A stretch of DNA of 64,000 nt from Aquila chrysaetos chrysaetos. Lineage: Eukaryota > Chordata > Aves > Accipitriformes > Accipitridae. The translations under genes were made by a program, and so were the position numbers. Every line of letters begins with the position of its first letter. Position 1 is the stretch's first letter. The DNA lies in NCBI RefSeq assembly GCF_900496995.4, contig NC_044005.1:26603363-26667362 (forward strand). The letters run 5' to 3'. Shown here one piece after another: positions 50,156-64,000 of this stretch. A model generated the notes under the pieces. The model searched no databases and was not told the origin of the DNA. It was given only the letters and a program-made list of their open reading frames with translations.

Positions 50156-53100
50156 AGTTAACCACTTTCTGTATGAAAAGAACTATGAATGTTAAGTTTA
50201 GTGCTCTTGGTATAGCCAATCTCAAGGACTGTTTGACTGACCTGATTCTGCAAAGATAAAATAAGGTCCTCGTGATGTTTGGCATAAACAAGGATGTCTT
50301 AGCTCTAGAAACAAGAGGTTCTAGAAAGAAGAAAAGGAAGTCAAGTCCCAGGTTTAAGTAAAGCTCAGAAGCTTCTTTCTGAAGAAACTCATGACAGATC
50401 CACAGGAATAATGTGTCCAGAAAGGAAATAGTACAAAGAGGATCAATCAGCCAGTTACTTTCTGCAACCAAAAAAATCCAACTATTTTAACACCTGCAAA
50501 TACCCCATCCAGATTCAAACAGTGAGCCCAAGATTAATATGAGCAGCAAATGTAGGACTGACTGAGGAAAAAAAGTCCTTGGCAGTTTGATCAAGTAAAT
50601 CTTAACAAAAATAAGTCAGGAGCCAGGCTAATTTTGTTTCCAGCAAATAATCCAAAATGACTGGAACTGTTGTATTAGTACAAGGTACAGGCCTGAAAAA
50701 AATGCAAGCTGAGAATCCAGTCTGTTCTGTCAACTCACCTATAAGTCGATGATCTCCTTCACAGGTAAAGAAGAAGAATGGTCCAGCACTGCCAGCCATT
50801 CAACTCCAAGCACACGGAGACTATCCATATTCCGGTATGAGGAAAAGGCACAGCATTAAGATTCCTACTAGTAAACAAAGGTCTTGATAACAAAACCTCC
50901 TGCCATAGCGTGGAACCAGATCAGAGATATGTATGTTGACCTTCCAGGCATCATAATGAGGAGCATTTCCAGCAAACCATGATTGTCCAAAAGCATATCT
51001 AGTGTTGAGAATTGAAATTTCTGTATGTCTTCATTAGCACCCAAGACTAAATGGTCTATCTAGTGCCACCTCCCACTGATGGCACTCACACGACTTGTGA
51101 GGCTGTTTTAAAGGCCAAGATGAACCATGTAAAAGTGAAGTTAATACTTCACATACTGAGTACAAGTCAGCTGCTTCCGGAGAGGAGAGAATCTAATATC
51201 CCTCCCTTAATTTTTATGGTATGGTATGGTCATCCCCTAAACACAGCACAAAATGCTTGCATGAACTCTGCATTACCTCAGCCTCCAGGACTCTGATGTG
51301 GACCTTACTCTTTTCAAGACTAACAAGCCTGATCCTCTGTCATTGGAACAGGCTCCTTAACTTAGAAGTGATGCAAAACATCACAGAGTAGGAGAGAAGA
51401 GGACCTCTTGGTTACATTATCCAGTCTCACAACTGAAGTAGATGCTGAATGATTGTTGGGGCCTTCTATTAGTAATTTTTCTTTTCTCACAGTAAAGAAA
51501 GGCGCTTTCAATGAAACTCACTGATGAATACAGGGAAGTAAATGTCATAAAAGCAGAGACAAACTAATCCCCACTTGAGGAGCACATATATAATTGTACT
51601 CCCCTCATGTGCAACTATTATAAATCTAAAATGGTTTGCTATCCTCCATTCCTCCCTTGTACTAGAAAACACTTCCTGTAAAATGCCTTCTCTCCAAGAT
51701 GTGTGGGAAACAGTTCTATTCTCCCCACTGAATCTCTTAACTGAAGCAGTCTGAGAGGTTTTTGAAAAGGGACGGACGTGGAGGTAGCAGAGCTGCAAAG
51801 AGACAAAATACATATGTTGTCCTTCAGTACACAGTATCCACCACGCACAAACACATACACGGACTCCAGGCTGAGGAGTACAGGGTGATGGCAAAAACAA
51901 GAGGCTGGAATAGCAGGATTTGTTCCTGATTCTCTATTGCACATGCTCCCAAGGTAACAGCATTTGTGGTCAGAGTCGGGATCAGCAGAAGCCCAAGGCA
52001 AAGGAATACTGCTATTTCCTTTGATGCTCAGGCTGCCCTAATAGATCCTGAGGCTGAACAGTAGTTCAAGGTCTAGGTGTTTGGCTTCAGGTAAAGGACC
52101 AGTCTTGATATCCCTGGGGTTTTTTTTTATTTGTTGGAAGCAGAAGAAAAATTTTCCAGAAACAAAAGATGCAGGACTTCACTGCTCCTGAAGCTGACAA
52201 AATTCATGCCTTTGAAATGAGGGTCTTAGACTGCAATGTGGATTTCTCTGAATATTTCAAAAATCTTAGAGACAAGATGTCTGATACACTGCTACTAAGT
52301 CATCACAGTTACAGATGTGCTGTGGCTACATCTAACATGCAATGCAAAGAAGTTCAGAAAACATGCTGGCTATAACTGAATACAAGTCATTTTCCCAAAA
52401 TGAGTGGGTGGGAGACTGGCAAAGCTGACACAACAATTAACCTATGTTCATAATAAGCCAGCACTAACTGGTAATTTGCCAAAGATGTAAGAATGCTGCC
52501 AATGATCCTCTGAAGACAATCACCTTTCCTGGTCTAACTGTGCATTTAAATCTCTATCCTCCAAATCTCTCTTATAGTTTTCAGTGGTGGCTGTGACAAC
52601 CTGAACAAAGAAACTAGAGAGAATAAAAACAGAGATGAGAATTCCACAAGGATGTATACCCTATAGCTACTTGAGCCTGCACATGAAACCCAGTGGAATA
52701 AGGATAACTCAGATCCCCTGGGAGGAAGAAAGGAATGGAATCCATTATTTACTGAAGCTAAATCTTATAGGGAAATAGCCCCTCCGACAGTTCTGGAACA
52801 GAGCTGGAGGCTATAGCCAATACCACACATAAGCAGATTAGGCTATGAGAAGACAGACCCAAGGTCTTGAAGCCCGCAGCTGCTGAGGATGTGCAGAAGT
52901 TTGAAGTAACAACTTCTGCAACTAAATTTTCACTAATCATGAGCCGACAACTTGATGCACCAGTAGGAACATGTCTTCCAGTTCCAGTAGATCCACGGGT
53001 GGAATTCAGTGATTACAGACAGAAGGGACATGGTCTGAAAGTAATTTCACAAGATCTTACAAATCTCTTGGTCACTGATGATATATGATGGCAGCACAGG

Positions 53101-56100
53101 CAACAGACATATGATATGGAGATTCTTGAAGAACACAGCTGAAAAACGCAGAGAAAGTGAACATGATCATGACTGTCTAGGAAATGAAATATAAGCCAAT
53201 GAAGTAAGAAAGGGAACAGCTACATCAGAGAACTGCATTTTGGACAAATGAAGTATTCAATGTCTGTCGTATGTGTAAGTGGAACAGAAATAGAAAAATG
53301 CACGTTCTGTCCTATGAATTCATGTCTGGAGCAAGCGATAGCGCAACCAACGGGGTATGAACATAATTATTTCATCTTCTCACAATTTATCTGGTCTTGA
53401 ATGACAGAAAATATGCACAATTCAAGAGTGAGCATGAACACAATCATTTAAAGAGAAAACACTTTCCCCCTCTGACACTGTTTCTTCTATCAGCCATTTG
53501 GGTTGATCATTATCTACTTGCCAACACACAAGAATGATCTCTTAACACTGACTATACAGGCTAGAAATGACAGGGGAGCTGTGGAATAAGAAAACAGATC
53601 AAACAGGCTGTTAGAATCCAATCTCTGAGGGCTCCAATACAGACAACAGCAGATTTTGTACCATTTGAGAATTACAATCATAACACTTGGTGTTTTACAA
53701 GGCAGAAGTTGCAAAATACTGAGTTTTCCTTTAACCTGGCACCAACAAAGAGCCAGAGCTAAAGCTGCTTCCTGTTCATTTTAAGGATGTGTGGATCTTC
53801 TCTCCAATACATTTTCCAGATGCTGATGTTGTTTTCTAACACAAGCAAATTAATTTTCATAGCGGTAGGCAAATTTTAACTGGAGTGCTTCATCAAGCCA
53901 CTATTGCAACTGATAGGAGCCACCTGGGCCCTAGGGTTCAAGCTTCAGTCTGAAAACATCAGCCAAAAAGTTTATAAAGCCTAAACAAACAGAAATCAAA
54001 ATACAAAAATAAGCCACACAGAACATAAGCATCCAACAGTAAAACATAAAGATGGATTTTAAATCCTGTCCAATACAATGACAGCAAATATTTTGGGGGT
54101 GTGAATTCATAACTGAAATTATAACCAAAAAACCCAAATTAAATTACTTTATTCAAACCAATAATTTCTATGGCTCTGTGGCAAAATTCAAGATGGCAAC
54201 CAACACGAATGTCTCCTGTCATATGTTCCAATATTTTTCTCTGTGATGGTTGCCATGTAATGACAGCAGAGAATCTTAGCTGTTACCAGACTGAGACAGA
54301 CTGAAATGGCTAGGCAAAAGAGACTTTATGTTCAAATTTGGACCTTAGGAACAATACAGACAGCTGGAGGACCTGTGTCTTCTAGAAAGATCTCACAGTT
54401 AGTGATCAGGAAGAGGTGGGAGGAAGGGACCCCAAGACTCAGCAGCAGAAGCTCTCAGAGGCAATCATTCACCTCAGCTTGCAGGTGTATCACCAGCTTC
54501 CACAGATGTTCATGTACTCTCCTCAGTGGGTTGTCCTCTAACCAGGGCCTCCTCTTCACTCTTTCCTGGGTGTTATGGGAGTGTGGTGGTATGAAGTCAC
54601 TGCTGCTTTTTCCTTTGTCCTATACTTGAAGCAACACCCTGGATTCCTCACCTGGTGTTCAGTGTCGGTCCTTCTCTGCAAGCAGAGGCTGGAAAAAACA
54701 CAAACCAAAGATTCTGAGTAATCATAGCAGACTGTTTTGTGGGAAAAACTGCTGCACTGCTCTGCAAATCTCAGCCATCACGAGAAATCTGGATCTCTCT
54801 ATCACACACCCTCTCTCTACAGTAACAGATGAGATCACAGATCAGTATGACAAAACCTAACTTAATAAGCTACTGTGTGAAAAAGTACTCCTGGTATTCC
54901 TCTCAAGCCCCAGAATACCTTCTTCACTCTTCACCTCCGAGTCATCTGACTCATCTCTTTACATGCTCTTCCAGTAGCCCTAAATCCTTGTCCCATATCA
55001 GTATGCTTTGTCTCTTTCTTTGTGTCTTTTACTTATTCGCTTGCATGGGAGTCTACTTCCCCACTCCAAAAGATGCTAAGGACCTTGGTGCAGGAGAGAT
55101 GGGGGTGTGAAAAGTTTGATCTTTAAAAGAAACAAAATGGGGATAATGGGAAGAAAAAAAATTTTCCTTATTACAAAGATATGATTTTAATTCTACATAC
55201 TGCGACATTTTCCTACTTAGGCATGTTATGGGAAAAAGTTAATGTCATCTTCACTTCTTTTACTTAAAAATCCTCAGACAGTCCTTTAAAAAGAAAAATC
55301 CAAAACACTTAGAAATGTACCAAGTTTATTTTGGACAGTTTGCATTTTACAGCTAAGATAGTAGGTAAAGCTTGTCCTGTGTATTTAGCACATCAGCTTG
55401 CTCCTAAATGTAAGTGACAGTTGTTGAGAACTGTTTATTAAAAATACTGCTATATTTAAAAAAATATGCTCTCCTTGAAAGCCCAGCATAGAGCCAAATG
55501 TCACACAGCACAGAGGATCTGGAAGGTTGTTTAGAAATCAGGATTGTGAGCTATGTCACTGCACAGAAAGTTTGGAACCTGAATTAGGAACCAAACTGTC
55601 AACAATGTGTATTAAGATAGGATACCAGTCCAGAATATCATCCCTTGGCAATATGCTGAAATTAAGGAAAACAAAGGCACATGAGAGAGGCAGCCAACTT
55701 CAACCTCATCTTCCTGTTTTGAAGAGACCTTTCAGCCTTCCTTTTCCTACAGTGATGCACAGTACAGTTTGTCTTTTCTCACAAACTGAATTAAAATCAC
55801 TTTGTGTGAGCTCCTCTTGTATGGCTACCTTGAGAACTGAACACAGAGAGGGGCATTCCTATGTCTACAAGTAAATACGTAGGTTCCTACCATGAGTGCA
55901 GCTGATGGCCAATTCAATAATTTAATAAATATTAATGTATATAATTCTATGAAGTTTTATCATTTCAAAGCTACTGGTGAGCATTCCACCTCCTTCTGGT
56001 TGAATAGGGGGAACAGAAAAAAACCTCATTCCTGACAGCAGCCAACATTAAGGGTTGATTGTCCCTAGTGACAAGAGTCATTGCAGTGAATCACCACATA

Positions 56101-59100
56101 CAACAGAATGAATCTCCTTTATTCTCTGCCTACCAGCAGATGTTAAAGTATCTGCCTGTATGTCTGTCCACATGTTTACATACTATTATGTCATCCATGA
56201 CTGCACCTCAAAAGCTTTAACACTTTTGTACTTAGAACAGTTACACAGGGAGAAGAAAAGGATTACCTCAATTTTATGGGTATGATTCTGAGTCACAAGG
56301 AAATCACAGGAGCTGTGTAAAGTCATTTACAGGATACCTGCACACTAAAATTCAGTGCCATATAGACTTTCCCAACACAGATGTACACACCCTTGGTCAG
56401 ACACCAGCACCTTATCTACTCTGCTTCTAAGCTGCAGGAATGAGACATAGCAGAGCACTAGGCTAGATGACAGCACTGGGTCAGGGACCCATGCTAACAT
56501 TTTTTAGAGCTAGTTTGGGCTGTTTCATCACACCCACAGCAAGTCTCTGGCAGAACTGAGAAGCATGTCGAAGCCTCCTCAATCTAGTGTTGAAAACAGG
56601 AACTTCCTTTCTCCCTGAAAAGCTCTGATAATCCTAGAAATTCAGATTTTTTTTATCCCAGAGCAGAGGGAATTTCTACTCCTACAGTGATGCCCAGCAT
56701 TCTCTTGATAATATATAGTGCAACTAAGAAAGGCAATAAATAGATGGGGTTTATTTATATCCATGGGTGACTGACACTAGCAAGTCAGGACAGCTGACAA
56801 CAGAAGGACAGCCTTCCCTCCCCCATCTTCTGGGCACAATTTCAAGTTGGCTTGCTGGACTGGGCAGGCAAAGGAAAGCAGCAGTTCCAAGTCATGAAAA
56901 TTTACTTGGAGGGGGGCATGACACAAACAGTACACACAACTGTATTCAAATGAAGTCTCCCTGCATGAAAAGAGCAATGAGCAGCCTCATTAACAAGTGG
57001 AGAAATTGTAGTGGAAGCCAGCATGAGCCCTCCTGCTCCCCATGTTACAGAGAAGACACCAGGTGGGCTCCTCACCCTGACTGCTAATGCCCTTCTGTAC
57101 TAGAGCCTTCATTCTGATTTCTCTTATTCAGCTCCCTACTCCTTGGTTTGTTGTGGCTCTCTCTTCTCTGGCTCTTCCCCACATTTCATTTCATAACTTC
57201 AGACACTCCTTTTACTCTATTCACACACATTTTGGCTTCTATTTTTAGTCTCAATAAAATAATGCCAGATTAAAACAAAATCCAATTTGGATGGGCAAAG
57301 TCATCTTATAGGTAGCTTAATGCCAAAGGGCCAGATGTGAGATAGAAGTAGCCAAGATATTATATAACCTCTCCCCAGTCTTTGCACACCTGATCTTGAA
57401 TGACATTTCCAACACAGCAAGGAAATACAGGCAGTTCGCCATCACCTAACTACTGAGAACAAGCAATGCTCAGCCTTCAGTCAGGCAAAAATACCAACTG
57501 CCTGAAGTCATTAACTTATCCTGCTTCAGAGTTTTCTTTGAGTCTGTCAGAAATGAAGGCTCCTAAAATTCAAGCTGGGTTCTAGTTCTTAAACAGGGAA
57601 GCCAATTCCTAGAGACTGTCCTTTCCTTTTTCTCCTGCTTTCCGAGTGGTCCTGAGACTTGGAATGTCCTTTCAGTGGCATAAGACCAGTAGCAATAGGA
57701 AAAATCTCCTTCCTTTCATAAAAAAAAAGGCAAAAGGTTGACTAAAGGTGTGAGAGGCAGGCTGCTCTCACAAGTTAAGCAATAAACGTAATTTCTGATC
57801 ATTAGAAGTGAACACTGACCCTCAGCTCTAGCTGAGAAGCTATGACTGAGTTGGACATTATCTCCTTAACATCATCTGAGAAGGGCCTGGAATGCTGCTT
57901 TTGGCAGAGCTTTACACTCTGCTGGGATTTAATGAGACTTAATAACTGGATAAACTGGAACATAGTCATGCCATGTTGATAATTTGTATCTATTTTAAAG
58001 GTATTCGTTAGAGACATCAATATTTGCTCATTACTAGTCATAAGGTAATGGTTCCGTACTCCTTCAAAGAGTACCAAGAAATAGGGTGAGGAGAAGGTCT
58101 TTCTCTACCCTTCTTTCCCTTCTGGTCCATCTGGTACTACAGGCTTGTCTGTCATTATCTGACCTGGGACAGATGCAAAAACTATAGCAGGGAGAGAAAT
58201 TATCTTTTCCCCCTTCCTGTTTGCCCTCTTTATGAAACTGTGGAAGTCAGCAGGGGAGAGAGAGAGATCCAAGATGTTTTTGTGATGCATGAAAAAACAA
58301 TAGCTTTAGGAAGACAATTCTAAGAACAAATGTGAAACCAAATATCTTCCATTGTAACTGATTCTTTGCCCTCCCAAAAAGGGAGGCACAATAGCAGGAT
58401 TCACCTCAAGCTCCACTGCTTTCCAAAATATGATAAAACGGACTGATTCCGTTTCTCAATAATCCTTTCCCTGCACAGAGACAGCACTACAGAGAGAGAC
58501 GCTGACAGAATGTTATTACTGCTGTTGACAAAGGCTGTATGCAGGGTGAGAGGCTGCACTAGAAAAGTTTGATGCAAGGTGCTGGATATCACACTGCTGT
58601 TCCCTTTCAGTGACCCACCCAGAGCTTCTCAGCAGACAGGTGGCTCTGGAAGGATTTATGTGGAAGAGCTCATCATTACTCCATTCCTGGACTAGGATAA
58701 GTAATGAGGTGACATCAAAAGTTGCTCTTTTGTGTTATAAGATATCTTGTGCCTGAGTAGCCAAAGTAGTCTGAGGTAGAGGTTACTTGAGGTGCCCATT
58801 TGAAGGTCACCTTTCAAAGTCAAGACCACTTGTGCAGGCAGTCACAGCAAGAGAAAACCAGGAGGGTGGCAAATGAAGACTGGAATTAACAGGATTAGTG
58901 GGAGGGAGGAGGCGTACCAGCAATGTGCTGTGCAGAAACCTGAGTGATTTCTTTTCCCAGCTGCTCCTGATGAAGGATTTGGACAGTGTGGTGAGACCAG
59001 CTGAAATCATAGCCAAGGTTCCTCTTGGGAATGTAGTAACAACACAAAAATAAATACATTGGTGTTCAACAATCTACTGCCTTCCAAGGCTGCAGGGGAG

Positions 59101-62100
59101 CCTGGCAGAAGCTGGGGAAGCCTGGACAAAGCCGGGCAGCTGAGAATTCCACCCTACTGTAGCAAATGGCTGGGAGTCTGACACAGGCCATGCACAGTGG
59201 CAACAGTACATATCCCATCCCATCCCCACCCTTTACTCTCCAAGACAGTTGAAAGACACTGGCTGATAAAAGAATCTCCCAATCCCAGGTATTTTCTTTG
59301 TTTAGATCTGGCAAACAATACAAAGTGATTGTATGCATCTTGTTTAAATGCCTATTGGGTTTACTTGCCTTTTTTTTTTTCCTTTTGCTGGTGCAGGACA
59401 ATTTTGAAGCTTGTACTTTTGCATACCTGCTAAAAGAACCTCTTCTTTCCTTAAACTTATATAAAAGAAGCTGCATTTCTGCAATAACGTTAATTCAAGC
59501 AGTGGGTAGACAACAGCCAGTCACAACTTAGCGCCTCCAATGTTAACTCTTAATTTCAGGTCTCCAGTAACAAGACATACATGACCTTCTTATGAAGGAC
59601 CATACAATAATCTTGGATAGAAAAAACTTTAGAAATACACATTCCACCTGTAGATTTCCTGTAAAATGAAAAAAAACCTGGAGCGTGCTAGATGCAGAGA
59701 AGAGTAAGTGCAAAAGAGTGCTCCTTACTACCACTAGTTTGCAAGCAGGCCCCATTCATTGGTCTCCACTGGACCACACTGCTTGCACATTCATCTTATT
59801 TGGATGGTGTTCAGACACTGCTCTCCACCTTAGCCTAAAGAAGGAAATCACTAGAAAACTAAGAACAGCAGCCTGCCTTCTACGTGGATTAGATCCAAAC
59901 CAGCTTATTAATCCCCATATTCTTCAGCTAGTCTCTTGGCAGTTCAGGATCCAGTTTTAAGCCCTTACAGATGATGATACACTTTATTTCAAAGAGTTGC
60001 AAACCTTCAGGACTTGGCATTCATGCAGATAGGGAGGCCAGGTGAATGGCCAAAGTAAACAGACAACTGTGCATCATCCTGCAACTAAGCTCAGATACAG
60101 ACCTGGGAATCACAGGGAATAAAATCAAGTCTCTACTACCTAGCTCAAGAGGTTTCCTCCCTAGCTTCAGATGAGGTTTGACATTCACCTTCTTTATGAA
60201 GTATTCTCAAGAGAGCTAGAATACAAAGAAATTAGTTTTGGACTCATGCTTTAAACCAGACTAGGTAGAGATCTGAGACTTTGCATGAATTAGCAGTCTT
60301 CACTGCTGCCAAACTCAGATAGCATATTATTAACTTTTACCTCATCTAATCAGAAACTCTAATGCTTTTTTCTTCTCCCAGCACACATAGTGGAAAAGCC
60401 ATGTGGAGAACAGTTATATAACCATTAGCACAATAAAACTGCATCACTGTTAATCAGTCTGAGTATGAAAAGGTGAAAGTCCTGTCAAGCCTGGAGCCAA
60501 GCATCAGTCTTGCCCAGTTTAATCATAATTCATATTTGTTTGTAATTATATAGGTTACTAGCACATTATATTTTTGCCATAGCAAAACAGAACCCCAGTG
60601 GCATTCTGTATTCTGAAGCTTTTAAAATAAAAAAATCACAAACTCTCAAGAAGTTCGCAGCAAGCAAAAGGAGAAGCACAAAGACAGAAAACAGATTTCA
60701 CTCATAGCTGCTGTTACCTTTACAAATCAAACCAAATAAAATTGGCTGGCGTCATCAATTTGTGCATCCACTCCACAACTGCACTGAGGGGTTAACTATA
60801 CTTTCAGATTGTTCCTGTCTTCAGGCTCTTGCAGACAAGAGTCCAGCTCAGGCTAAATTCTGGTGGAAAAATGACCCCTTTTTTACCTAGAACTTCACTT
60901 TCTTGAGAAAAAAAATTCATGTACTATTCACCTAATGCCACTAGAGAAGAACAGAAAATAAAACAGCAAAATATGGCAAGATGTCTCCATACACCTTACA
61001 TTGTTAACATATACAGTAAAAAAAATGACCAGGCTGTAGGTTCCTTCCTTCATCATCTGAACTCGCCATATCAAACACAGCCTCATCAAGACAACCTGAA
61101 ACTGAACAACCCGCTATACTACTTAGCTTAGCTGTTAGTCAGCAAGCTGTATTGCGAAGAAGACTTGGAAAACAGAACTGATTTCTTAGTTCACCATCAC
61201 CCTATTTCACTAACACTAATTGAATTGCTAAATTCCATGAAGCAGGAAACAATCAGTGTAATGCTGAGGAACCCTCAAACTAACACAGAATAAAAAAAGC
61301 AATGTGATAATGGCTGTATTTTCAGAATGACTGACAACCCACTAGCAGCTAGGTGTTCAATTTCAGTGAAAAATCAGGTCAGAAGCATTTTGAATGTTCC
61401 CTAGAGGTAGTAATTCTTAGTATTTCTTTAATAGCATAAATCTTGTTAAACTTTCAGGAACGTTGATAGGAAACTGTCTTTTCAGACACTACAAATAACC
61501 CCCAAATGATAGCTTGCAGATTTAGCTTCCTGTCTGTAGATACTCATGACAATCTCTGCCTTCCCTCTCATCATGCCAATGGTGCACAGCTCACACACAA
61601 TTTCTGCCTCTCCATGAAATGAGGATGAGGCCATAGGGATGAGAGGCTGCCACACTTCCATTGTAGTGATGACTTGTTTCAGAATCCTGAGTTGCTTTGC
61701 AGAAATGCCGACTCCTATTCTCCCTTTTATTTTGTCTTGAGGGATCTGTCCTCAAGAGCTTGAGCCCACCACACAACAGTATCTACAACTGGCATTCTAC
61801 AGCTGCAGTACTAACCACCAGTGAACTGTTTTCTGGACAATCTGGTTAAAAGTTTCCATACTGCCTGACTCTCTGTTCCTTTGAGCATTATACTTACTTC
61901 TGGTTAGATCATTTGTGACGCCTTTATGCTTCATCTCTGCAGAGCCCCATAGCTATCCTCAGATAGGCTGTTAGAGGAGAAGGCCTATTCAAGCTTCTCA
62001 GACATGTTTGAACATTTCTCTGTGTGTTTATACAGAGGTTCTGCCTGGTTCCTCTTTTATCTCCGCAACTTTTCACAGCCTTCTATCTTTAAATGCTTGC

Positions 62101-64000
62101 AGTTTATTCTGTAATCTGCTTTATTACTTGTATCTCCAACCCCTCTAGTTGGTATCCAGGATACTAAATATATGTGAAACAGTAACCCCAAATAAGCTGC
62201 TGATGAGGGAAATCAGGGCCCTAGTGTAAGCAATCAATGGGGAGAGCGAAGAAGAAAAACAGCTGTTCCTGCAGGAAGGACCAGAGTAGTTTCTGAGACA
62301 CACAGACTGGGCACAGCAGCCTCTGACGCATACCAGTGGCTTGGTGCAAAGCTGAAGAAAATATCATTCCCCAGTTTCCAAGAACAAACATTTTGCTCTA
62401 GTTAGTTCAATCACCGCAATACTTAGCACTGTTCTTGGCACTATATACCTCTTCTAGCGACAAGGAAGCTTTGAGTGACACACCCACCGTGGTTCTGCTA
62501 GCCTACCCCTAGCCAAACCAGAGTTCTATCTAAGCCTTCACATTCTTAGCTAAATGGCAGGCTAAACCCTTTGTTTCACCTTCAGAGGGGATAACTTTAG
62601 TACAGAGCAGCTAGCCTAGTCTTACAGAAAGAAACATGAGCTGAAGTTCTTCTCAGTTCTCACCGGATTACAAGTACTCCTGGAGACAGTGACTACCCTA
62701 AACTCTGTAGCTGTTATCTACCCTATATTATTCCTGCAGCTCTGGCTGTTGCCTTCCATCATCAATATTATCAACAACCCTCATGCATGCTCTGCATAAA
62801 TACTGACAGAAACAGGGAAGGATGGAAAAATGCTATCTACAGTTATCACAGACACACGTAACAACAGCAGTACCCAGAGGAGATGGAGAGGATCTCTTGC
62901 AGAGGTTAAAATTACAGCATGACAACTGTGAGAGTGCTCTTAAAACTGTGAAAAAGAAGGCAGAATTCAGCACACAAACACCTTCATGTAAGTCCACTCA
63001 GCAAACCAGTTTGGTCAATATATTGAGAACTCTATTTTTACATTTACCTGTAAATTTATGTGTAACCTTGCTTTATATACTGGACTAAACACTCAATTTG
63101 AACTATACAGTAGATCAGAACTTTTGCCTCAAGTATACATACACTACAATGTTGACATAATTTTATTTATTTTGATAATCCCACTATATTCCATTCCTAC
63201 ACTGCCATGTTCCAATGTGCTGTAGGGTCTTTTTTATTGACTACGGGTATTCACCCTATAAAATTTCTAGTAGGACAACTGGAGTTTTTGGCAGGTGGTA
63301 AAGCGTGGGAGGCAGTTTGGAACTGTACGATAAGTGCATTAGCTGAATGTTTGTGCTAGAGGATCAGCAATAAAATCACTGACATTAATAATGGAAATGT
63401 CATCATTAAGTTTCAGATCTAAATATCCAAGAGATGAATCGGGTAGTTCACCCCTATGCAAACTTTTCTTTCAGCCTGTGAAAACACAGACATCACTGCA
63501 TTAGTGATACTCAAGTAATGTTTTCAGGGTTTTCACAGCAAAACAAAAGGTCAGAAACATAATTTTTTAAAGCATTCTAGACCATAATTTGTACATATAT
63601 TCCATTATAGCACCATCACAAATTACTGTGGGCTGTGGGTAATATGGGTTCATCAAGCCTACACTCTACCTGCTAATACATTTGCATCAATGAAAAATTG
63701 ATTGGGTCCTCATTTACTGAGACCTTAACGGCAGATAAACCTGTTTGAATTAATTAGCCACTATGGAATGATGAAGATTTGATTCTATAAGTCTCAGTGA
63801 TTTTCCTTTCGGAACTTTCACTTCTACTGATTGACTTCACTATGCAGCTGATTCACAAGTCTCAACTATGTCTTTCTGAACTAAGGGGCTTTTCTGCAAG
63901 ACCGAAGAAAAATGTAAAGAATGTCCTGGCCCTTCATTACGGGCCAAGCTTAAACAACAGAGCATCTTTGAGCCAAAGCCTAAAGCAAAGAGGAGCCATT
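50156..64000. other. Intergenic DNA, second part; no gene recognised
   Basis: AT-rich DNA with short open frames only. I looked on the minus strand for C-terminal exons of TTLL5, the expected convergent neighbour from human synteny, and for splice-bounded frames in general. Nothing could be supported. Part of it could still be a large intron of a gene whose exons lie beyond the right edge. Confidence 0.5.

Noticed and set aside
51375-51450. Possible CR1 3' tail (similar to a LINE string with gaagggacctc...tccagtc)
   Set aside because: Resemblance is limited to a few short words. Too weak without a repeat search.
54306-54629. 107-codon plus-strand frame and its complement as a possible exon
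   Set aside because: No domain, no consistent splice sites and no match to TTLL5.

Overview
The window is a stretch of vertebrate nuclear DNA. It has short coding exons with GT-AG introns, two strong CpG islands and old CR1/L3-type LINE remnants. The TGFB3 protein is typically sauropsid, and the LINE pieces fit the amniote CR1/L3 group, so I read it as a bird or non-avian reptile (turtle or crocodilian). The sequence alone does not let me choose between these. There are no prokaryotic features, CRISPR arrays, convincing tRNAs or rRNAs.

Two genes are present, arranged head to head. On the minus strand, from about 21.1 kb down to the left edge, lies the 5' half of IFT43, which encodes an intraflagellar-transport complex A subunit. 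Four coding exons are visible (21099-21046, 20498-20409, 14498-14469 and 5023-4956). All join in frame, and the gene runs off the window with its conserved C-terminal part missing. On the plus strand lies a complete TGFB3 gene. Its seven coding exons (27892-28243, 33934-34097, 35486-35615, 37169-37276, 38083-38254, 38799-38952, 41340-41498) sum to 1239 nt, or 412 residues plus stop, the same length as mammalian TGF-beta 3. It has a TATA box with a CRE-like element inside a CpG island, a 5' leader with several upstream ATGs, and a 3' UTR of about 1 kb ending at an AATAAA at 42482.

Layout: 1-21.1 kb IFT43 exons and introns; 20.46-21.46 kb IFT43 CpG island; 21.5-25.9 kb intergenic DNA with a hairpin-type element and a CR1 reverse-transcriptase fragment; 25.9-28.9 kb TGFB3 CpG island, promoter and exon 1; 28.2-41.5 kb the rest of TGFB3; 42.5-64 kb about 21.5 kb without a recognisable exon, holding an L3/CR1 3' end and simple repeats. 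In human, TTLL5 lies tail to tail with TGFB3. I looked for its C-terminal exons on the minus strand here and did not find them.

The two genes do not form a pathway. TGFB3 makes a secreted latent growth factor, while IFT43 acts in ciliary retrograde transport; they are conserved chromosomal neighbours. I saw no novel multi-gene system. The observations most worth checking are a 30-nt in-frame acidic microexon in IFT43, a GC-AG intron in TGFB3, the TGFB3 upstream-ATG arrangement with a stop-free in-frame 5' extension, and a palindromic repeat.
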